Shown here piece after piece: positions 1-9,114 of a DNA stretch of 64,000 nt (position 1 is its first letter; each line of letters begins with the position of its first letter). The DNA comes from an uncultured Planctomycetales bacterium. GTDB taxonomy: Bacteria > Planctomycetota > Planctomycetia > Pirellulales > S012-138. A program made the translations under genes and the position numbers. The DNA lies in the NCBI GenBank assembly GCA_937982665.1, contig CALJLD010000036.1, positions 1 to 64,000 of the forward strand, written 5' to 3'. The notes under the pieces were generated by a model. That model was not told the DNA's origin and did not search any database. It was given only the letters and a program-made list of their open reading frames with translations.

Positions 1-180
1 AAAGAGGTTGGCATAAGACCGGCATTCTCCCTGTGTGATGGGCGGCATAACCGTATGTGGATTGGCGATGCGGCCGCAGCACATCGTTTGAAATAGGTCA
101 CAGGCGGACTTATGCAATGGCTCCTCCTCCACATGCTCTAATAGATAGCCTGGATCATAGCGAGCGTCGGTCGCCCCCAT
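1..180 (-). CDS. Partial Cys-rich ORF running off the left edge
   Basis: An open minus-strand frame runs from an ATG at 178-180 to the window edge. The frame stays open upstream of that ATG for about 15 more codons, to a TAA. The reading contains YDPGYLLEHVEEEPLHKSA followed by a Cys pair (TMCCGRI) and ends at the edge in a GECRSYANLF segment. The composition is protein-like, whereas the other frames here are not. I do not recognise the family. No ribosome binding site is visible before the ATG. The group II intron begins just upstream of this gene's 5' side, so the gene may have been interrupted or its start lost. Only about 60 residues are visible. Confidence 0.35.
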   Translation of the reverse strand, partial: MGATDARYDPGYLLEHVEEEPLHKSACDLFQTMCCGRIANPHTVMPPITQGECRSYANLF

Positions 181-779
181 TGCGCCAAGCAAGCTTGGTA
201 GAGGAGGATGAGATGTAGCTTACAACTCTGAAACCTCTTAGCGGAACCATGCGGGTGGAAAGCCCGTTCAGTAGAGCCTGACCAGCAACTGGAAGCGAGT
301 CTTGCGTGGTGTTGGAGTAATCCGCACTGCGAAGCGTAGACAGCGAGTCCGAAAGCCATGCTATTGAGCGCCGAAAGACCCAATCGTGGGAGCCTTTGCA
401 CTTGGGGGTTCAAGGGCCACGTTGCTGCATTGAATTGGTCTGGTGTAAGCAGTCCTGCCGGCGTCGGAGTGGAACATGTGCAAACGGACAATTGTGGTTC
501 CCCAGGAACTTGGGAGAACCCTGCCTGCTCCTCAGCAATTCCCGGATGGAGATACCGGGCAACAACTCCAGGCCTTGGCGGCGCACTCGTCCGCCGAGGA
601 GCGAAACAACGAGTGCAACCGAGGTACCGCCAAGCGAAGGAAACGAAGTGCGGCGAGACGGCGGCAGGGCGTCATAGCGTCTTGATAGTACCGATGAAGT
701 TGGCGAACAGCACCCGGTTGGAGCCAATGGAGGAAAGCGAGGCGCCGATTCATGGAACCGTTTCTGAGAAACACGACGA

Positions 780-2129
780 ATGCATCGAAATTCGACAATC
801 GTGTCCACGAAACAGAAACGGATAGCAGCGTTGGCGAAACAGTCACCTGAGATGGCTTTCACCTCGCTCGCCTATCTGATGGACCTCGACTGGTTGAAAG
901 AAGCGTATCGACGCACACGCAAAGACGGTGCTGTTGGCGTGGACGGCGTGACTGCGGACGAATACGAGCAAGACTTGGAGACGAATCTTCAAAGCCTGCT
1001 CGATCGCGCGAAGTCCGGCACGTACAAAGCTCCGCCCGTGCGTCGTGTGCATATTCTTAAGGGCGGCTCAGGCACTGAGACACGTCCGCTGGGAATTCCC
1101 ACGTTGGAAGACAAAATTCTCCAGCGTGCGGTCGTCATGCTGTTGGAGCCTGTCTATGAACAGGACTTCTTGGACTGTTCATATGGGTTCCGGCCCAGGC
1201 GATCAGCACATGACGCGTTGAAATCGTTTCGAGACCGGTCGATGAACTGTCGGCCAAAAGGTGGCTGGGTGCTTGAGGTGGATATCCGCAAGTTCTTCGA
1301 CAACTTGGATCACCATCACTTGAGGCAGTTTCTCCGACTCAGGGTGCGTGACGGTGTGCTGTTACGCCTGATCGACAAGTGGCTGAAGGCGGGCGTCATG
1401 GAAAGAGGGAACATTAGTTACCCTGATTCCGGGACGCCTCAGGGCGGTGTGATTTCGCCCATGCTCTCAAATGTGTTTCTGCACTATGTGTTGGACCTCT
1501 GGTTCGAGAGCGAGGTGAAGCCACGGCTTAAGAGTCACGCCTATCTTATTCGCTTCGCGGACGACTTCGTCGTCGGGTTTCGCGATGAACGCGATGCCCA
1601 TCGAGTGATGGAAGTTCTTCCGAAGCGATTCGGCAGGTATGGCCTGACACGCCATCCCACCAAGACGAAACTGGTTCGCTTTCGTCCGCCGTCTACCAAG
1701 ACCAAGGATCGAAAGGAGACAGATAATCGTCCAGGAACGATCAACCTCTTGGGATTCACTCATTACTGGGCTGTCTCCCGAAGGGGTTATTGGGTTGTCA
1801 AACTTAAGACCGCCAAAGACCGCTTCAGTCGTGCAGTAAGAAGTATAGACCGATGGTGCAATCACCACCGGCACCTTCCGATCAGCGAACAACAACAGAA
1901 ACTGAACCAGAAGTTACGCGGCCACGACGCTTACTATGGAGTTACGGGGAATTCGGGGGCCTTGTCACGGTTTCATCGCGAAGTCGAGCGGCGCTGGCGC
2001 AAGTGGCTGAACCGCCGCAACCAGCTCCGCTCGCTGAAGTGGAAGAAGTTCTGTGCCATCCTCCAGCGCTATCCTCTTGCTCCCGCGCGCGCCGTCCGCT
2101 CGAAGTTCAGGCACGCAGCGAACCCATGA
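780..2129 (+). CDS. ltrA: Group II intron reverse transcriptase/maturase
   Basis: This 449-residue protein has the group II intron reverse transcriptase layout. RT0-RT3 lies at about 30-160 (including YGFRPRRSAHDAL and the palm Asp in LEVDIRKFFDN). The catalytic RFADDFV motif lies near residue 260. The thumb/X maturase domain lies at about 310-430 (LLGFTHYW, then a basic RRWRKWLNRRNQ stretch). It binds and splices its own intron RNA and primes cDNA synthesis during retrohoming. No HNH endonuclease domain follows the X domain. Domain V of the intron starts two bases after the stop codon. The start could be ATG 780 or the in-frame ATG 852. The frame appears intact, so the element may be active. 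Confidence 0.93.
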   Translation: MHRNSTIVSTKQKRIAALAKQSPEMAFTSLAYLMDLDWLKEAYRRTRKDGAVGVDGVTADEYEQDLETNLQSLLDRAKSGTYKAPPVRRVHILKGGSGTETRPLGIPTLEDKILQRAVVMLLEPVYEQDFLDCSYGFRPRRSAHDALKSFRDRSMNCRPKGGWVLEVDIRKFFDNLDHHHLRQFLRLRVRDGVLLRLIDKWLKAGVMERGNISYPDSGTPQGGVISPMLSNVFLHYVLDLWFESEVKPRLKSHAYLIRFADDFVVGFRDERDAHRVMEVLPKRFGRYGLTRHPTKTKLVRFRPPSTKTKDRKETDNRPGTINLLGFTHYWAVSRRGYWVVKLKTAKDRFSRAVRSIDRWCNHHRHLPISEQQQKLNQKLRGHDAYYGVTGNSGALSRFHREVERRWRKWLNRRNQLRSLKWKKFCAILQRYPLAPARAVRSKFRHAANP

Positions 2130-2130
2130 T

Positions 2131-2177
2131 GAGAGGAACCGTATGCGTTAATGCACGCACGTACGGATCTGTGGGAG
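2131..2177 (+). ncRNA. Group II intron domain V-like hairpin
   Basis: The sequence after the maturase stop folds into a stem (GAACCGTATGCG against CGCACGTACGGATC) with a TTAA apical loop and a two-base-bulge-like offset, followed by CTGTGGGAG. This matches the general shape and sequence of domain V, the catalytic core of group II introns. A second GC-rich hairpin, CCCCGCGGTGG...CCCGGGG, follows at 2178-2200 and fits domain VI. Confidence 0.7.
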
Positions 2178-2477
2178 CCCCGCGGTGGCAACACCCGGGG
2201 CCACCCGGTCCTGCGAGGATAGGACAATACTCTTGCCTGCTCAGGACAAACCGTCATGTGCGCGCCCGCCGCGTTCTCAGTTCCAAAACAGAGAACTTTC
2301 GCGCGCTCTCTAAATATCGCATTCGCTGTTAACCAAGCCCTGATTTTCCGTAAAGGGTTGATTTCGCTGAGCAGGGACCGAAACGGACTCGGAATCTGTA
2401 AGTCGTTGCCTCAACTCTGCTTCTGGATTTCGGCCAACAGAGAAGAGGTATGAAAAGGGTTGTGCCCGGGGAGGGAG

Positions 2478-3207
2478 GGCAATGTCGCCTTTCGCGAGGG
2501 ACAGCTTGAAGATTTACCGTTGAAGACAGCAGCGTGGATGTCGCCATTACGAACGGCGTATTTAATCTGTGCACCGACAAACCAACGGTACTGCAAGAAG
2601 TCTGTCGTGTGCTAAAGTCCGCTGGTCGGCTTCAAATGGCTGACATTTTTTGCACGAAGACGTCACGCCCGATGAAGTGGCTGACAAAGGCGCTTGGTCC
2701 GACTGAATTACCGGCGCTTTGGCGGCTGCACATGGTGCATCATGCGGATTTGGACTCTGATGTCACGACTGGACTGCGATTTCATACCATCGAGATTGTC
2801 CTGTCATTCGGTATCAAGTGCGCCGCGATTGTCGTGCTGGGTGCATCGCCCTTGGCTGTATTGATTTTTGAAGTGCTGCTCAACGGTACAGCCATGTTCA
2901 ATCACAGTAACGTGCAAATCCCGTTTGGATTGGACCGACTGCTACGCCTTGTGGTTGTCACACTCGACATGCACCGCGTGCCACCACTCCGTAATCAAAC
3001 GAGAAACTAACAGCGATTTCGGCTTCAATCTGCCGTGGTGAGATTTTCTTTTTGGTAACGTACCGTGATCAGCCCACGGACGGGCACCAGGACATGACAG
3101 TCGAGCTTTCCCAGTTTCGTGACAAGGCGGCCAAATCATCTGCTTTGGATGCTCTGGTTACCATTCATTGGCACGGTCGGCAGTTACCCAATCAATCGAG
3201 ACGATGA
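2478..3207 (+). pseudogene. Chimeric remnant: SAM methyltransferase fused to sterol desaturase-like gene
   Basis: The first part (2478-2706) reads as a class I SAM-dependent methyltransferase: GNVAFREGQLEDLP, a frameshift near 2518, VEDSSVDVAITNGVFNLC, a second frameshift at the T-run near 2645, then HEDVTPDEVADKGAWSD followed by TGA at 2704-2706. The second part (from about 2715) reads as the C-terminal half of a sterol desaturase/fatty acid hydroxylase: LHMVHHADLDSDVTTGLRFH, then DMHRV. A one-base deletion follows near 2976 and HHSVIKRETNSDFGFNLPW continues in another frame, which is cut by TGA where a second Trp is usual. A further one-base insertion precedes TYRDQPTDGHQDM. Several shifts and stops mean no functional protein is made. 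The junction suggests a deletion joined two genes. Confidence 0.8.
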
Positions 3208-3369
3208 TGCGGACCAACCCACAGATCGTTTCGATGACGCCCACCGCGAGATCCCTGACGATGCAAAACGCGGTTGAGCTGGCTACTATTGCTGCAGTTT
3301 TTTGCTGGCGGGGTGACCGATGGCAGGTGTACAAGACCGACTCACCGAAAAACATAGGAACACTCGTGC

Positions 3370-4836
3370 TCAACCATGTGGCCTAGAACGATGAGGATTC
3401 ATCGGAGTGCTTGAGTTTGGCGGGATCGGTTCGTTGGTGTTCATAAGCTTGTCAAACAGATCTGGCGGCAGCACGCGCAGTACTGTGAAAAGCCCGTGGA
3501 CTCCTTTGTACCAGCCTTCACGCATCCCGTGCGTTTCGCGGCGGCTGGTGATCTTACGCATTTCTTCCATGGTCATTCTCATGCTGTAGTCGTCAGTGCC
3601 GTTCCTGGTCATTTCCGGCATCGATTCGTGCTGCCGATGCCCGTCCATGTTCATGCCTTCCATATTCATGCTGGCCATCCCCTTCATGATCTGAGGATAG
3701 CCTGGAACGCGGAAGCCGTGATCGTTTTCCTGCTGCCTGATGATCGGGCCAACCTGAGAAACCATGTGGTTCATCATGTGGTGAAACATGTGGCAGTGAA
3801 GCACCCAATCGCCCGGGTTATTCGCAATGAACTCGACGTCTCGCGACTGGGCGACACCAACGACCACGTTGTTGCTGGGAATCCAGGCGCTATCGGGGAT
3901 GCGTCCGCCTTCTGTTCCGGTAATCCAGAAAGTGTGTCCGTGCAGGTGCATGGGATGCTGGTGCAGCGTGCTGAAATTGATGAAGCGAATTCTCACGCGC
4001 TCACCCAGCTTGCAAACTAACGGCGTGGTGTAAGGCCCGCTCCGACCGTTGATCGTTAGGAAATTCCAATCCATCGCGTTGCTGTTGGGAACGGTCGCAT
4101 TGGGAAGGATGGAAAACTGCTGGGTTACCAGCACGAAGTCACGGTCGACAATCGGCGTGTGCGCCACTTTCGGGTGAATGATGAACGGAACGACCATTCC
4201 GATCGCTTCCTGCATGGCGACGTGGGGATGAAGAAAGAAGCTGCCCTCTTGATGCACGTCAAACTCGTAGACGAAAGTCCCGCCGGGTTGCACGTAGTCC
4301 TGTGTCACCGCTGGTATGCCGTCCATGTTGACGGGAAGCTCCAGCCCGTGAGGGTGTAAAGTCGTCTCTTCCGGCAAGTCGTTTCGAAACACAATGCGTA
4401 CGCGTTCCCCCTGGTTCATCTCCAGAACCGGCCCCGGAAACAGATCGTTGTAGCCGTAGGCGTCCATCCAGATGCCGGGAAGCAATTCCCGGCGGGCGGG
4501 CGTCGCGCGAAGGTTGAATTCGCGTGCTCCGCGGATCATCTCGCCCTTCAACTTGACGAGATCTGGCGTCGTGACCTCGACGGGCGGGAGTCCTGCATTG
4601 CGGAGCCCAGCCACGAGCTTACCCCGATCGGTTGGGCTGCCGACCGGTCCACCAACCCCGACGTGAGTTCGGGGGAACGCGTCTTGGCCTTCCCGAGCAA
4701 CTTGAGTCGCGCCTGCGTCGATGGACTGGCCCCCTCCGGCTGGTTCCTGAGCCGAAACGGTGTTGGCGGCTAAGAATCCTGCGGTAGCAGCGACGCCTTG
4801 CGCGAGAAAGTTCCTACGATCTTGGTAATTGGACAT
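3370..4836 (-). CDS. Tat-exported multicopper oxidase, CopA/laccase-like
   Basis: This 488-residue periplasmic multicopper oxidase probably oxidises Cu(I) or phenolics and so protects against copper. The N-terminus has a twin-arginine signal (DRRNFLAQG, then a hydrophobic stretch to AQE near 30). Copper ligands are visible in four clusters: LHPHGLEL near 154, FFLHPHVAM near 201, HQHPMHLHGHTFW near 290 and the type 1 region HCHMFHHMMNHM near 345. The first cluster reads HPHG rather than the common HWHG. A Met/His-rich tail (MNMEGMNMDGHRQHESM) near 400 may bind extra copper. The gene lies 45 bases after the TolC lipoprotein gene on the same strand, so they probably form one operon. A related C-terminal remnant lies at 6469-6924. 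Confidence 0.9.
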   Translation of the reverse strand: MSNYQDRRNFLAQGVAATAGFLAANTVSAQEPAGGGQSIDAGATQVAREGQDAFPRTHVGVGGPVGSPTDRGKLVAGLRNAGLPPVEVTTPDLVKLKGEMIRGAREFNLRATPARRELLPGIWMDAYGYNDLFPGPVLEMNQGERVRIVFRNDLPEETTLHPHGLELPVNMDGIPAVTQDYVQPGGTFVYEFDVHQEGSFFLHPHVAMQEAIGMVVPFIIHPKVAHTPIVDRDFVLVTQQFSILPNATVPNSNAMDWNFLTINGRSGPYTTPLVCKLGERVRIRFINFSTLHQHPMHLHGHTFWITGTEGGRIPDSAWIPSNNVVVGVAQSRDVEFIANNPGDWVLHCHMFHHMMNHMVSQVGPIIRQQENDHGFRVPGYPQIMKGMASMNMEGMNMDGHRQHESMPEMTRNGTDDYSMRMTMEEMRKITSRRETHGMREGWYKGVHGLFTVLRVLPPDLFDKLMNTNEPIPPNSSTPMNPHRSRPHG

Positions 4837-4881
4837 GTTGTCACTCTATTATTCCTATTCAGCTTTTCGTATTTCGAATGA

Positions 4882-6366
4882 TTACCGTGGTTTCGGAACC
4901 GCGTCGATGTGACCGGCGCCGACAGGCCCAGGTGGAATAGACAATCCACCGTTCAGCAACATGCCTCGTATCGCCACGTCGCTTTCGCGGTACATTGTCA
5001 GGTTGCCGACTTGTTCGGCTTTCAGTGTGAGGTACAGACGTTGTGCCATTAGCACATCGGGCCAAGCGGCACGACGATTCTTATAGCTTTCGTGCAGCAA
5101 ATCGTATGACTGCTTGGCTTTGGGCAACATGGTTGTTTCGTAATCTTGGACCTTTTGCCAGGCTGTTTGATAGATGCGATACTGCGTCGCCAGACGGGTC
5201 CGCAATTCCAATTCTAACCGGCGAGCTTCCGCGCTGGATTGCATCAAGTCTGCCCTCGCTTGGCTGATGGTGCCCTGATTGCGGTCAAACACGGGCAGTC
5301 GGAGGCCCAGATTAAACGTCGTCTGAGTGGTGTCAGCGACAGGACTACGAATGCTCGTCACACTGGCGATCAGGTTGGGAATCGGTTCGGCACGTTCCCG
5401 TTGGATTGTGATCTCGTCGTGCCGAATCTTCTGCCACGCGGCTTGTAGTTCCGGACTGCACGAAAGAACCTGATGCAACGCTGAATCCCAGTCGAGCGGT
5501 GCTTCGTGTGGCTCTAGCGAGCCCGTTAGTGATGTTCGTGCCAGTTCGGGAATACCAACCAAGGAAGTCAGGGTGCGCCATGCGTGATCGAGTTCATATT
5601 CGGCTTGCTTGAGTGCTAAGCGGTCTCGTTGAAGATCAACTTCCGCTCGCAACAGACCTGATTGGTTCATCTGGCCGAGATTCAGCATCTCCCGGTTCGT
5701 TTGCAGATTGTCCTCACCGTTGGCCAGAAATTCGCGAGAGACTTCGACGAGCTGCTGTGCTGCCAGCGTGCGGTAGAACTGGGCGCGAACGTCATTCATT
5801 ACGCGATGCTGTTGTGCGTGTAGGTTGGTCTCGGCAATCCTGCTCCGCTGGGCCCACTTGGCACGACTGAGTCGCAGCTTGCCGCCGGTAACCAATTCCT
5901 GGGCGATGAAGCCGCCGTTCCACGTTTCGTCGGGACCGGGCCCAATGCTGTCGTATTCGCCTTCGTAGCCGACAATCGGGTTGGGATAAAGTCCCGCCTG
6001 ATAGGCAGCCGCTCTTGCAGCTCGAACCTGGGCTGTGGCCTGCACAAGGGTTGGGTTACTGGCCATCGCCATCCCCTCCACATCATCCAACGTCAATTGC
6101 TCCGGTGATTCGGCTGCGATGACAGGGGGAGGCACCAATTCGATATGTGCGTGCGGCGGTGACGTTTCCTCTTGATGTGAGGCAAGTCGCATTTCGCTGC
6201 TGTCAGAATCGACGCCCTGCCCATTGTTCGTGATTCGACCTTTCTCGGTCGCGACTGCCTCGCTCGTTCCGCGGTTGCCAGCGGCATGATGAAGTCGGTC
6301 CGTTGCACAACCGCCAGCAGCGACGAGAACAGCAAGTAGGACAATCGTCGGAACGTCGCGGTACAC
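4882..6366 (-). CDS. TolC-family outer membrane lipoprotein
   Basis: This is an outer-membrane efflux channel of the TolC/CusC type (494 residues). I chose the GTG start at 6364-6366 because AAGGAG sits seven bases upstream and because this start gives a clean lipoprotein signal with a lipobox LVAAGGC at residues about 14-20. The longer open frame to 6726 has no signal peptide and overlaps the oxidase remnant on the other strand. Two repeats of alternating long helices (for example LRAARAAAYQAGLYPNPIV and the later QRERAEPIPNLIASV) are typical of the family. It is the first gene of an operon with the multicopper oxidase, so a copper-export role is likely. A second TolC gene lies at 53159-54610. 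Confidence 0.88.
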   Translation of the reverse strand: MYRDVPTIVLLAVLVAAGGCATDRLHHAAGNRGTSEAVATEKGRITNNGQGVDSDSSEMRLASHQEETSPPHAHIELVPPPVIAAESPEQLTLDDVEGMAMASNPTLVQATAQVRAARAAAYQAGLYPNPIVGYEGEYDSIGPGPDETWNGGFIAQELVTGGKLRLSRAKWAQRSRIAETNLHAQQHRVMNDVRAQFYRTLAAQQLVEVSREFLANGEDNLQTNREMLNLGQMNQSGLLRAEVDLQRDRLALKQAEYELDHAWRTLTSLVGIPELARTSLTGSLEPHEAPLDWDSALHQVLSCSPELQAAWQKIRHDEITIQRERAEPIPNLIASVTSIRSPVADTTQTTFNLGLRLPVFDRNQGTISQARADLMQSSAEARRLELELRTRLATQYRIYQTAWQKVQDYETTMLPKAKQSYDLLHESYKNRRAAWPDVLMAQRLYLTLKAEQVGNLTMYRESDVAIRGMLLNGGLSIPPGPVGAGHIDAVPKPR

Positions 6367-6468
6367 AGGTCTTCTCCTTGACACACATGGATCGCGGCAC
6401 AGCAAGCGCGGACACCCACCTGCTTCTATCGACGGAATCGGTAGGGTCGCTACATCCCGCGTGGCCAA

Positions 6469-6924
6469 ATGCTCACAACCGGTACAACCCGTTTTTTGAT
6501 CCAAGTGGGACCGCGGATCCGCGAGGGTGTCTTGGAGGACCGCTATCTCGACAATCTGGAATCGCGACCGCCGGCGGAGGTCTCGACCGCGGCCGCGGGC
6601 AATCAGCCGCCTGGCTATCCGCCGCAAAAAATGATGGGTATGGAGATTGACTCGGAATTCATGCGGGCCATCTCGAACCGACGCGAAGTCCAGGGGATGC
6701 GCGCCACTTGGCCCATATCGCTTCACGGACTGATGACGCTTTCGCGAATTGCCGGACGACCTCTACCATCAAGTGATGGAGACGGAGGAGGAGATTCCGA
6801 AAGACGACATCTTTGCCGAATCGTTCGGCGGTTTGGAGAGCCGCAGAGTTACCAGCGGGCCACAAGTATGATGATGCATCGCACCATTGACCAATTCGGC
6901 GGCCTCACGGCGCGGCTCAATTGA
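6469..6924 (+). pseudogene. C-terminal remnant of a second multicopper oxidase
   Basis: The plus strand encodes LIQVGPRIREG, then PPGYPPQKMMGMEIDSEF, then RAISNRREVQGMRATW and SLHGLMT. These parallel SQVGPIIRQQ, VPGYPQIMKGM, RKITSRRETHGMREGWY and VHGLFTVL in the intact oxidase at 3370-4836. Near 6735 the frame shifts by one base, and FRELPDDLYHQVMETEEE continues in the next frame (compare RVLPPDLFDKLM). Near 6815 the frame returns to IVRRFGEPQSYQRAT. The two compensating shifts and the absence of any copper-site domains upstream show a decayed gene. It overlaps the 5' side of the TolC gene region in antisense. Confidence 0.75.
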
Positions 6925-6999
6925 CGGCATGGCTTGTCAGCGCCGACTGTCTTGCATTGATTCGCAAACTCAGGCTGCTTGCGTCCTTCGAAAACATGA

Positions 7000-7689
7000 G
7001 TCGCGCGGCTCACAATCGGCCCAATCGCATCCCTCGATGGCGCTGAGAAGACGTTCTTAATCAATGGCTATTCGACCAGCTACGCTTGGCCGGCGATGTT
7101 ACAGGACATGTTGGACGAACATTCCGGTGGTAGCCGCGTTTATCACGTTGCAAATGCCGTTGTCGGAGGATCGCCTGTTGAGACGTGGATCGCGGCTCCT
7201 GGAAGCGAAGTCTATGAAAGAACCGTGGCACGGATGCTGCGCGACTTCTTCGGCGAATCTCCTCGCCTGTTAGGCGAAGCTCCAAAACCGACAGTTGCGC
7301 TATGCCAACAATCGCTGCAGTTCACAGGGGATCGCCGCGGTCCGGTGAAGCGCGTAGATGATGCATCGGGAATCCAGACAGGCGCCAATGCTCTCGAAAA
7401 GTTATCGAAGCGGCTGCACGGTTTCGGGATTGAGCATGTTGTGATTGGCATGCACATCTATAAGAAGCCAGTCGAGCCCGAGGTGGGCAACGAGCGGTTC
7501 GCACTCAAAGCACTGTTGGATCGGGGACATGAGTTCGTGCACGAGGGCCCCGATACCTGGTCGCTGACGATCAACGGGTTTCCGGAGTATTACGACGATG
7601 ACGAACTGCACCCAAACGAGTTGGGAATGAAGGTCATGGCTGAAGCCTGGTATCGCACTCTGGCCGGTTCCGCGGCGAAAGAAATGTGA
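7000..7689 (+). pseudogene. SGNH/GDSL hydrolase-like gene lacking a clear 5' end
   Basis: An open frame from 7000 (first ATG at 7096, 197 residues from there) encodes FLINGYSTSYAWPAMLQDML near the N-terminus and ends with DDELHPNELGMKVMAEAWY, the usual Asp-x-x-His block of SGNH hydrolases. A Ser in the GYSTS segment could be the nucleophile. The frame begins just after a TGA at 6997. No start codon with a ribosome binding site or signal peptide precedes the conserved part, so the 5' end seems lost. It follows the oxidase remnant, in a stretch that appears to be decaying. The family assignment is moderate and rests on the C-terminal block. Confidence 0.5.
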
Positions 7690-8017
7690 TCGACCGGATG
7701 CACGCGCGCGAATATGACATCGACGAGATGATGCGTGCGTACGCTCACGTCGCAGTGATTGAACTGCAACCCAGCCGTATTGCAGATCCAAACTTGTCCG
7801 CAGAGTGGCCGGTTTGCCATGTAGCGATAGGAGGAGCTGGCCCAATAACTGCAGCTTTGAATGCGTAGCGAACTGACCATTGCGAACTAGCGTTCAATAA
7901 ACTGCATTGCGGCAGGAATGGGTTGACGCGAACCTTATCCGCTCGCTCCGGACGGCCCCAATTCGCGCGCCTTGGAGGAAGTTCTAACGACGGCGCTGCT
8001 TGATAGTCTCATTGCTG
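7690..8017. other. Gap between the SGNH-like gene and the membrane-protein operon
   Basis: About 330 bases with only short, low-quality frames on both strands. I see no promoter, repeat or RNA gene here. Confidence 0.5.
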
Positions 8018-8461
8018 TCAGTAACGCTGGATCGCCGACGCAACGATGATGCCGGCAATCGTCACAGCTGGGTTAGCGAAGTGCATGAACCGAGGTTCGA
8101 CGAGCTTACCCAAACTAGTCCAGATGCTGACTGTAGGCAGCCTTTGCTCCGTCATGTTCTCAGCCGACACGATGACTTCTTTGGCAACGGACTCGCCCAC
8201 GGAGAGTACACCAACAACCAAACACAGCACGCCAATTGTGCGCCATCGGCCCCGTGAAATAAGGGTGCACACCGCTCCTCCGGCAAGCCCGGCGAAGAAT
8301 CCCGCCAAGAGGTTCAGAGTAATCCAAGCGCTGCTTGGTCGGTACGAGGTTCCAGCAAAAGTCCCATCTTCACCCAGACAAACGGCGATCAATATGAACT
8401 CCCAAGCATAGGTCAGGCCAAGCACGGCAAAGCCTACCGAGATTGCAATGGCTGTACGCAT
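8018..8461 (-). CDS. Small integral membrane protein, last gene of MerR-linked operon
   Basis: The 147-residue protein starts with a hydrophobic helix (TAIAISVGFAVLGLTYAWEF), has two more central segments (LLAGFFAGLAGGAVCTLI and IGVLCLVVGVLSVGESVAK) and a C-terminal one (PAVTIAGIIVASAI). I do not recognise the family. Its ATG lies only two bases after the stop of the preceding gene, with GAGAATAGGA upstream, so it is translationally coupled to it. With its two upstream neighbours it lies downstream of a MerR-type operator copy at 9496-9527, which suggests a role in the same metal response. A transport function is possible but not shown. Confidence 0.75.
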   Translation of the reverse strand: MRTAIAISVGFAVLGLTYAWEFILIAVCLGEDGTFAGTSYRPSSAWITLNLLAGFFAGLAGGAVCTLISRGRWRTIGVLCLVVGVLSVGESVAKEVIVSAENMTEQRLPTVSIWTSLGKLVEPRFMHFANPAVTIAGIIVASAIQRY

Positions 8462-8463
8462 TC

Positions 8464-9114
8464 CTATTCTCCGTTTGGGTGAGAATTACCATGGCGTTGA
8501 ATAGCGTCCCGGATCTGATTTCGGAACGACACTGCATCCTGGACTTTAATTGCGACGACTATCGCAGAATCTGTGTGGCCGAATCGGCCTTCGACAAGCA
8601 CCGGCAGCTGCAAGTAGATCAATACGTTCGGCTCAACCATCGGAGAATGAGCCTGAACAACCGAGTGAGCATCAACGACGACTTGCCACGGCGTTACAGC
8701 CTTAATCTAATGTATGGGCACCGCAATCTTTTTGGCCACGCCATATTCAACTCGTATCTCGGATGCTAGGAGTTGAATGCGGCTTCGTTGTGCTGCTTCA
8801 ACGTCTCCGATCGTCCAGATCGAGGTGTACGCCATCGCGATCGCCAGGAAAATCGCCAGTGGCGGGAACATAGGATAAGTCAGGTACACGAGGGCGCTCA
8901 CTTCGATAACAGCCAAGAGAAAGAAAATCGCAAGGATCTCTCTGGTGGCACCAAGATCGTGCCGCCACGCGAAAGCTTCGCAACGGTTGCCGCTTGATCC
9001 CGACACTCGAAAGTGCAATCGCAGCGCGGCGCGCACTCCCTGAACTAAGATCATCCGCTCGTGAGCGACGATGCGCGCGACAAACAACTTCGCGTTGACG
9101 AGAGGGCTACTCAT
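8464..9114 (-). pseudogene. Membrane protein gene interrupted by an in-frame TAG
   Basis: The frame opens at ATG 9112-9114 and overlaps the end of the previous gene by eight bases. It encodes two hydrophobic helices (ILAIFFLLAVIEVSALVYL and FPPLAIFLAIAMAYTSIW) and a following soluble segment ending VAKKIAVPIH. A TAG at 8707-8709 stops it, but the same frame continues protein-like to a TAG at 8464-8466 (IKAVTPWQVVVDAH, then PNVLIYLQLPVLVEGRFG). The whole would be about 216 residues, resembling small membrane proteins with a PH-like C-terminal domain. The next gene starts two bases after the distal stop, which supports the full-length frame as ancestral. It may be a recent nonsense mutation, a sequence error or stop readthrough. 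Confidence 0.65.

Larger units (their letters stand above)
230..2210 (+). mobile_element. Group II intron (RNA plus maturase ORF), boundaries approximate
   Basis: The maturase ORF is preceded by about 550 nt of non-coding, structured-looking DNA and followed at once by a domain V-like hairpin and a GC-rich domain VI-like hairpin, which is the layout of a bacterial group II intron with the ORF in domain IV. The 3' end is placed near 2208-2210, after a CCACCCGGT stretch resembling intron 3' ends; the 5' end is a guess within 200-260, because no clear GUGYG start was found. The element probably moves by reverse splicing into DNA. The maturase has no C-terminal endonuclease domain, as in bacterial class C and F introns. 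Confidence 0.75.

Noticed and set aside
410..862. Open frames on both strands before the maturase
   Set aside because: They lie within intron RNA domains and have no protein features.
3496..4020. 174-codon plus-strand frame opposite the multicopper oxidase
   Set aside because: His-rich only because it mirrors the copper motifs of the real gene on the other strand.
4882..6726. 614-residue form of the TolC protein
   Set aside because: The extra N-terminus lacks family features and antisense-overlaps the oxidase remnant. The GTG at 6364-6366 has a Shine-Dalgarno and a lipobox.
8707..8709. TAG as a pyrrolysine codon
   Set aside because: No Pyl machinery is visible and the protein is not of a Pyl-using family; a nonsense mutation or error is simpler.
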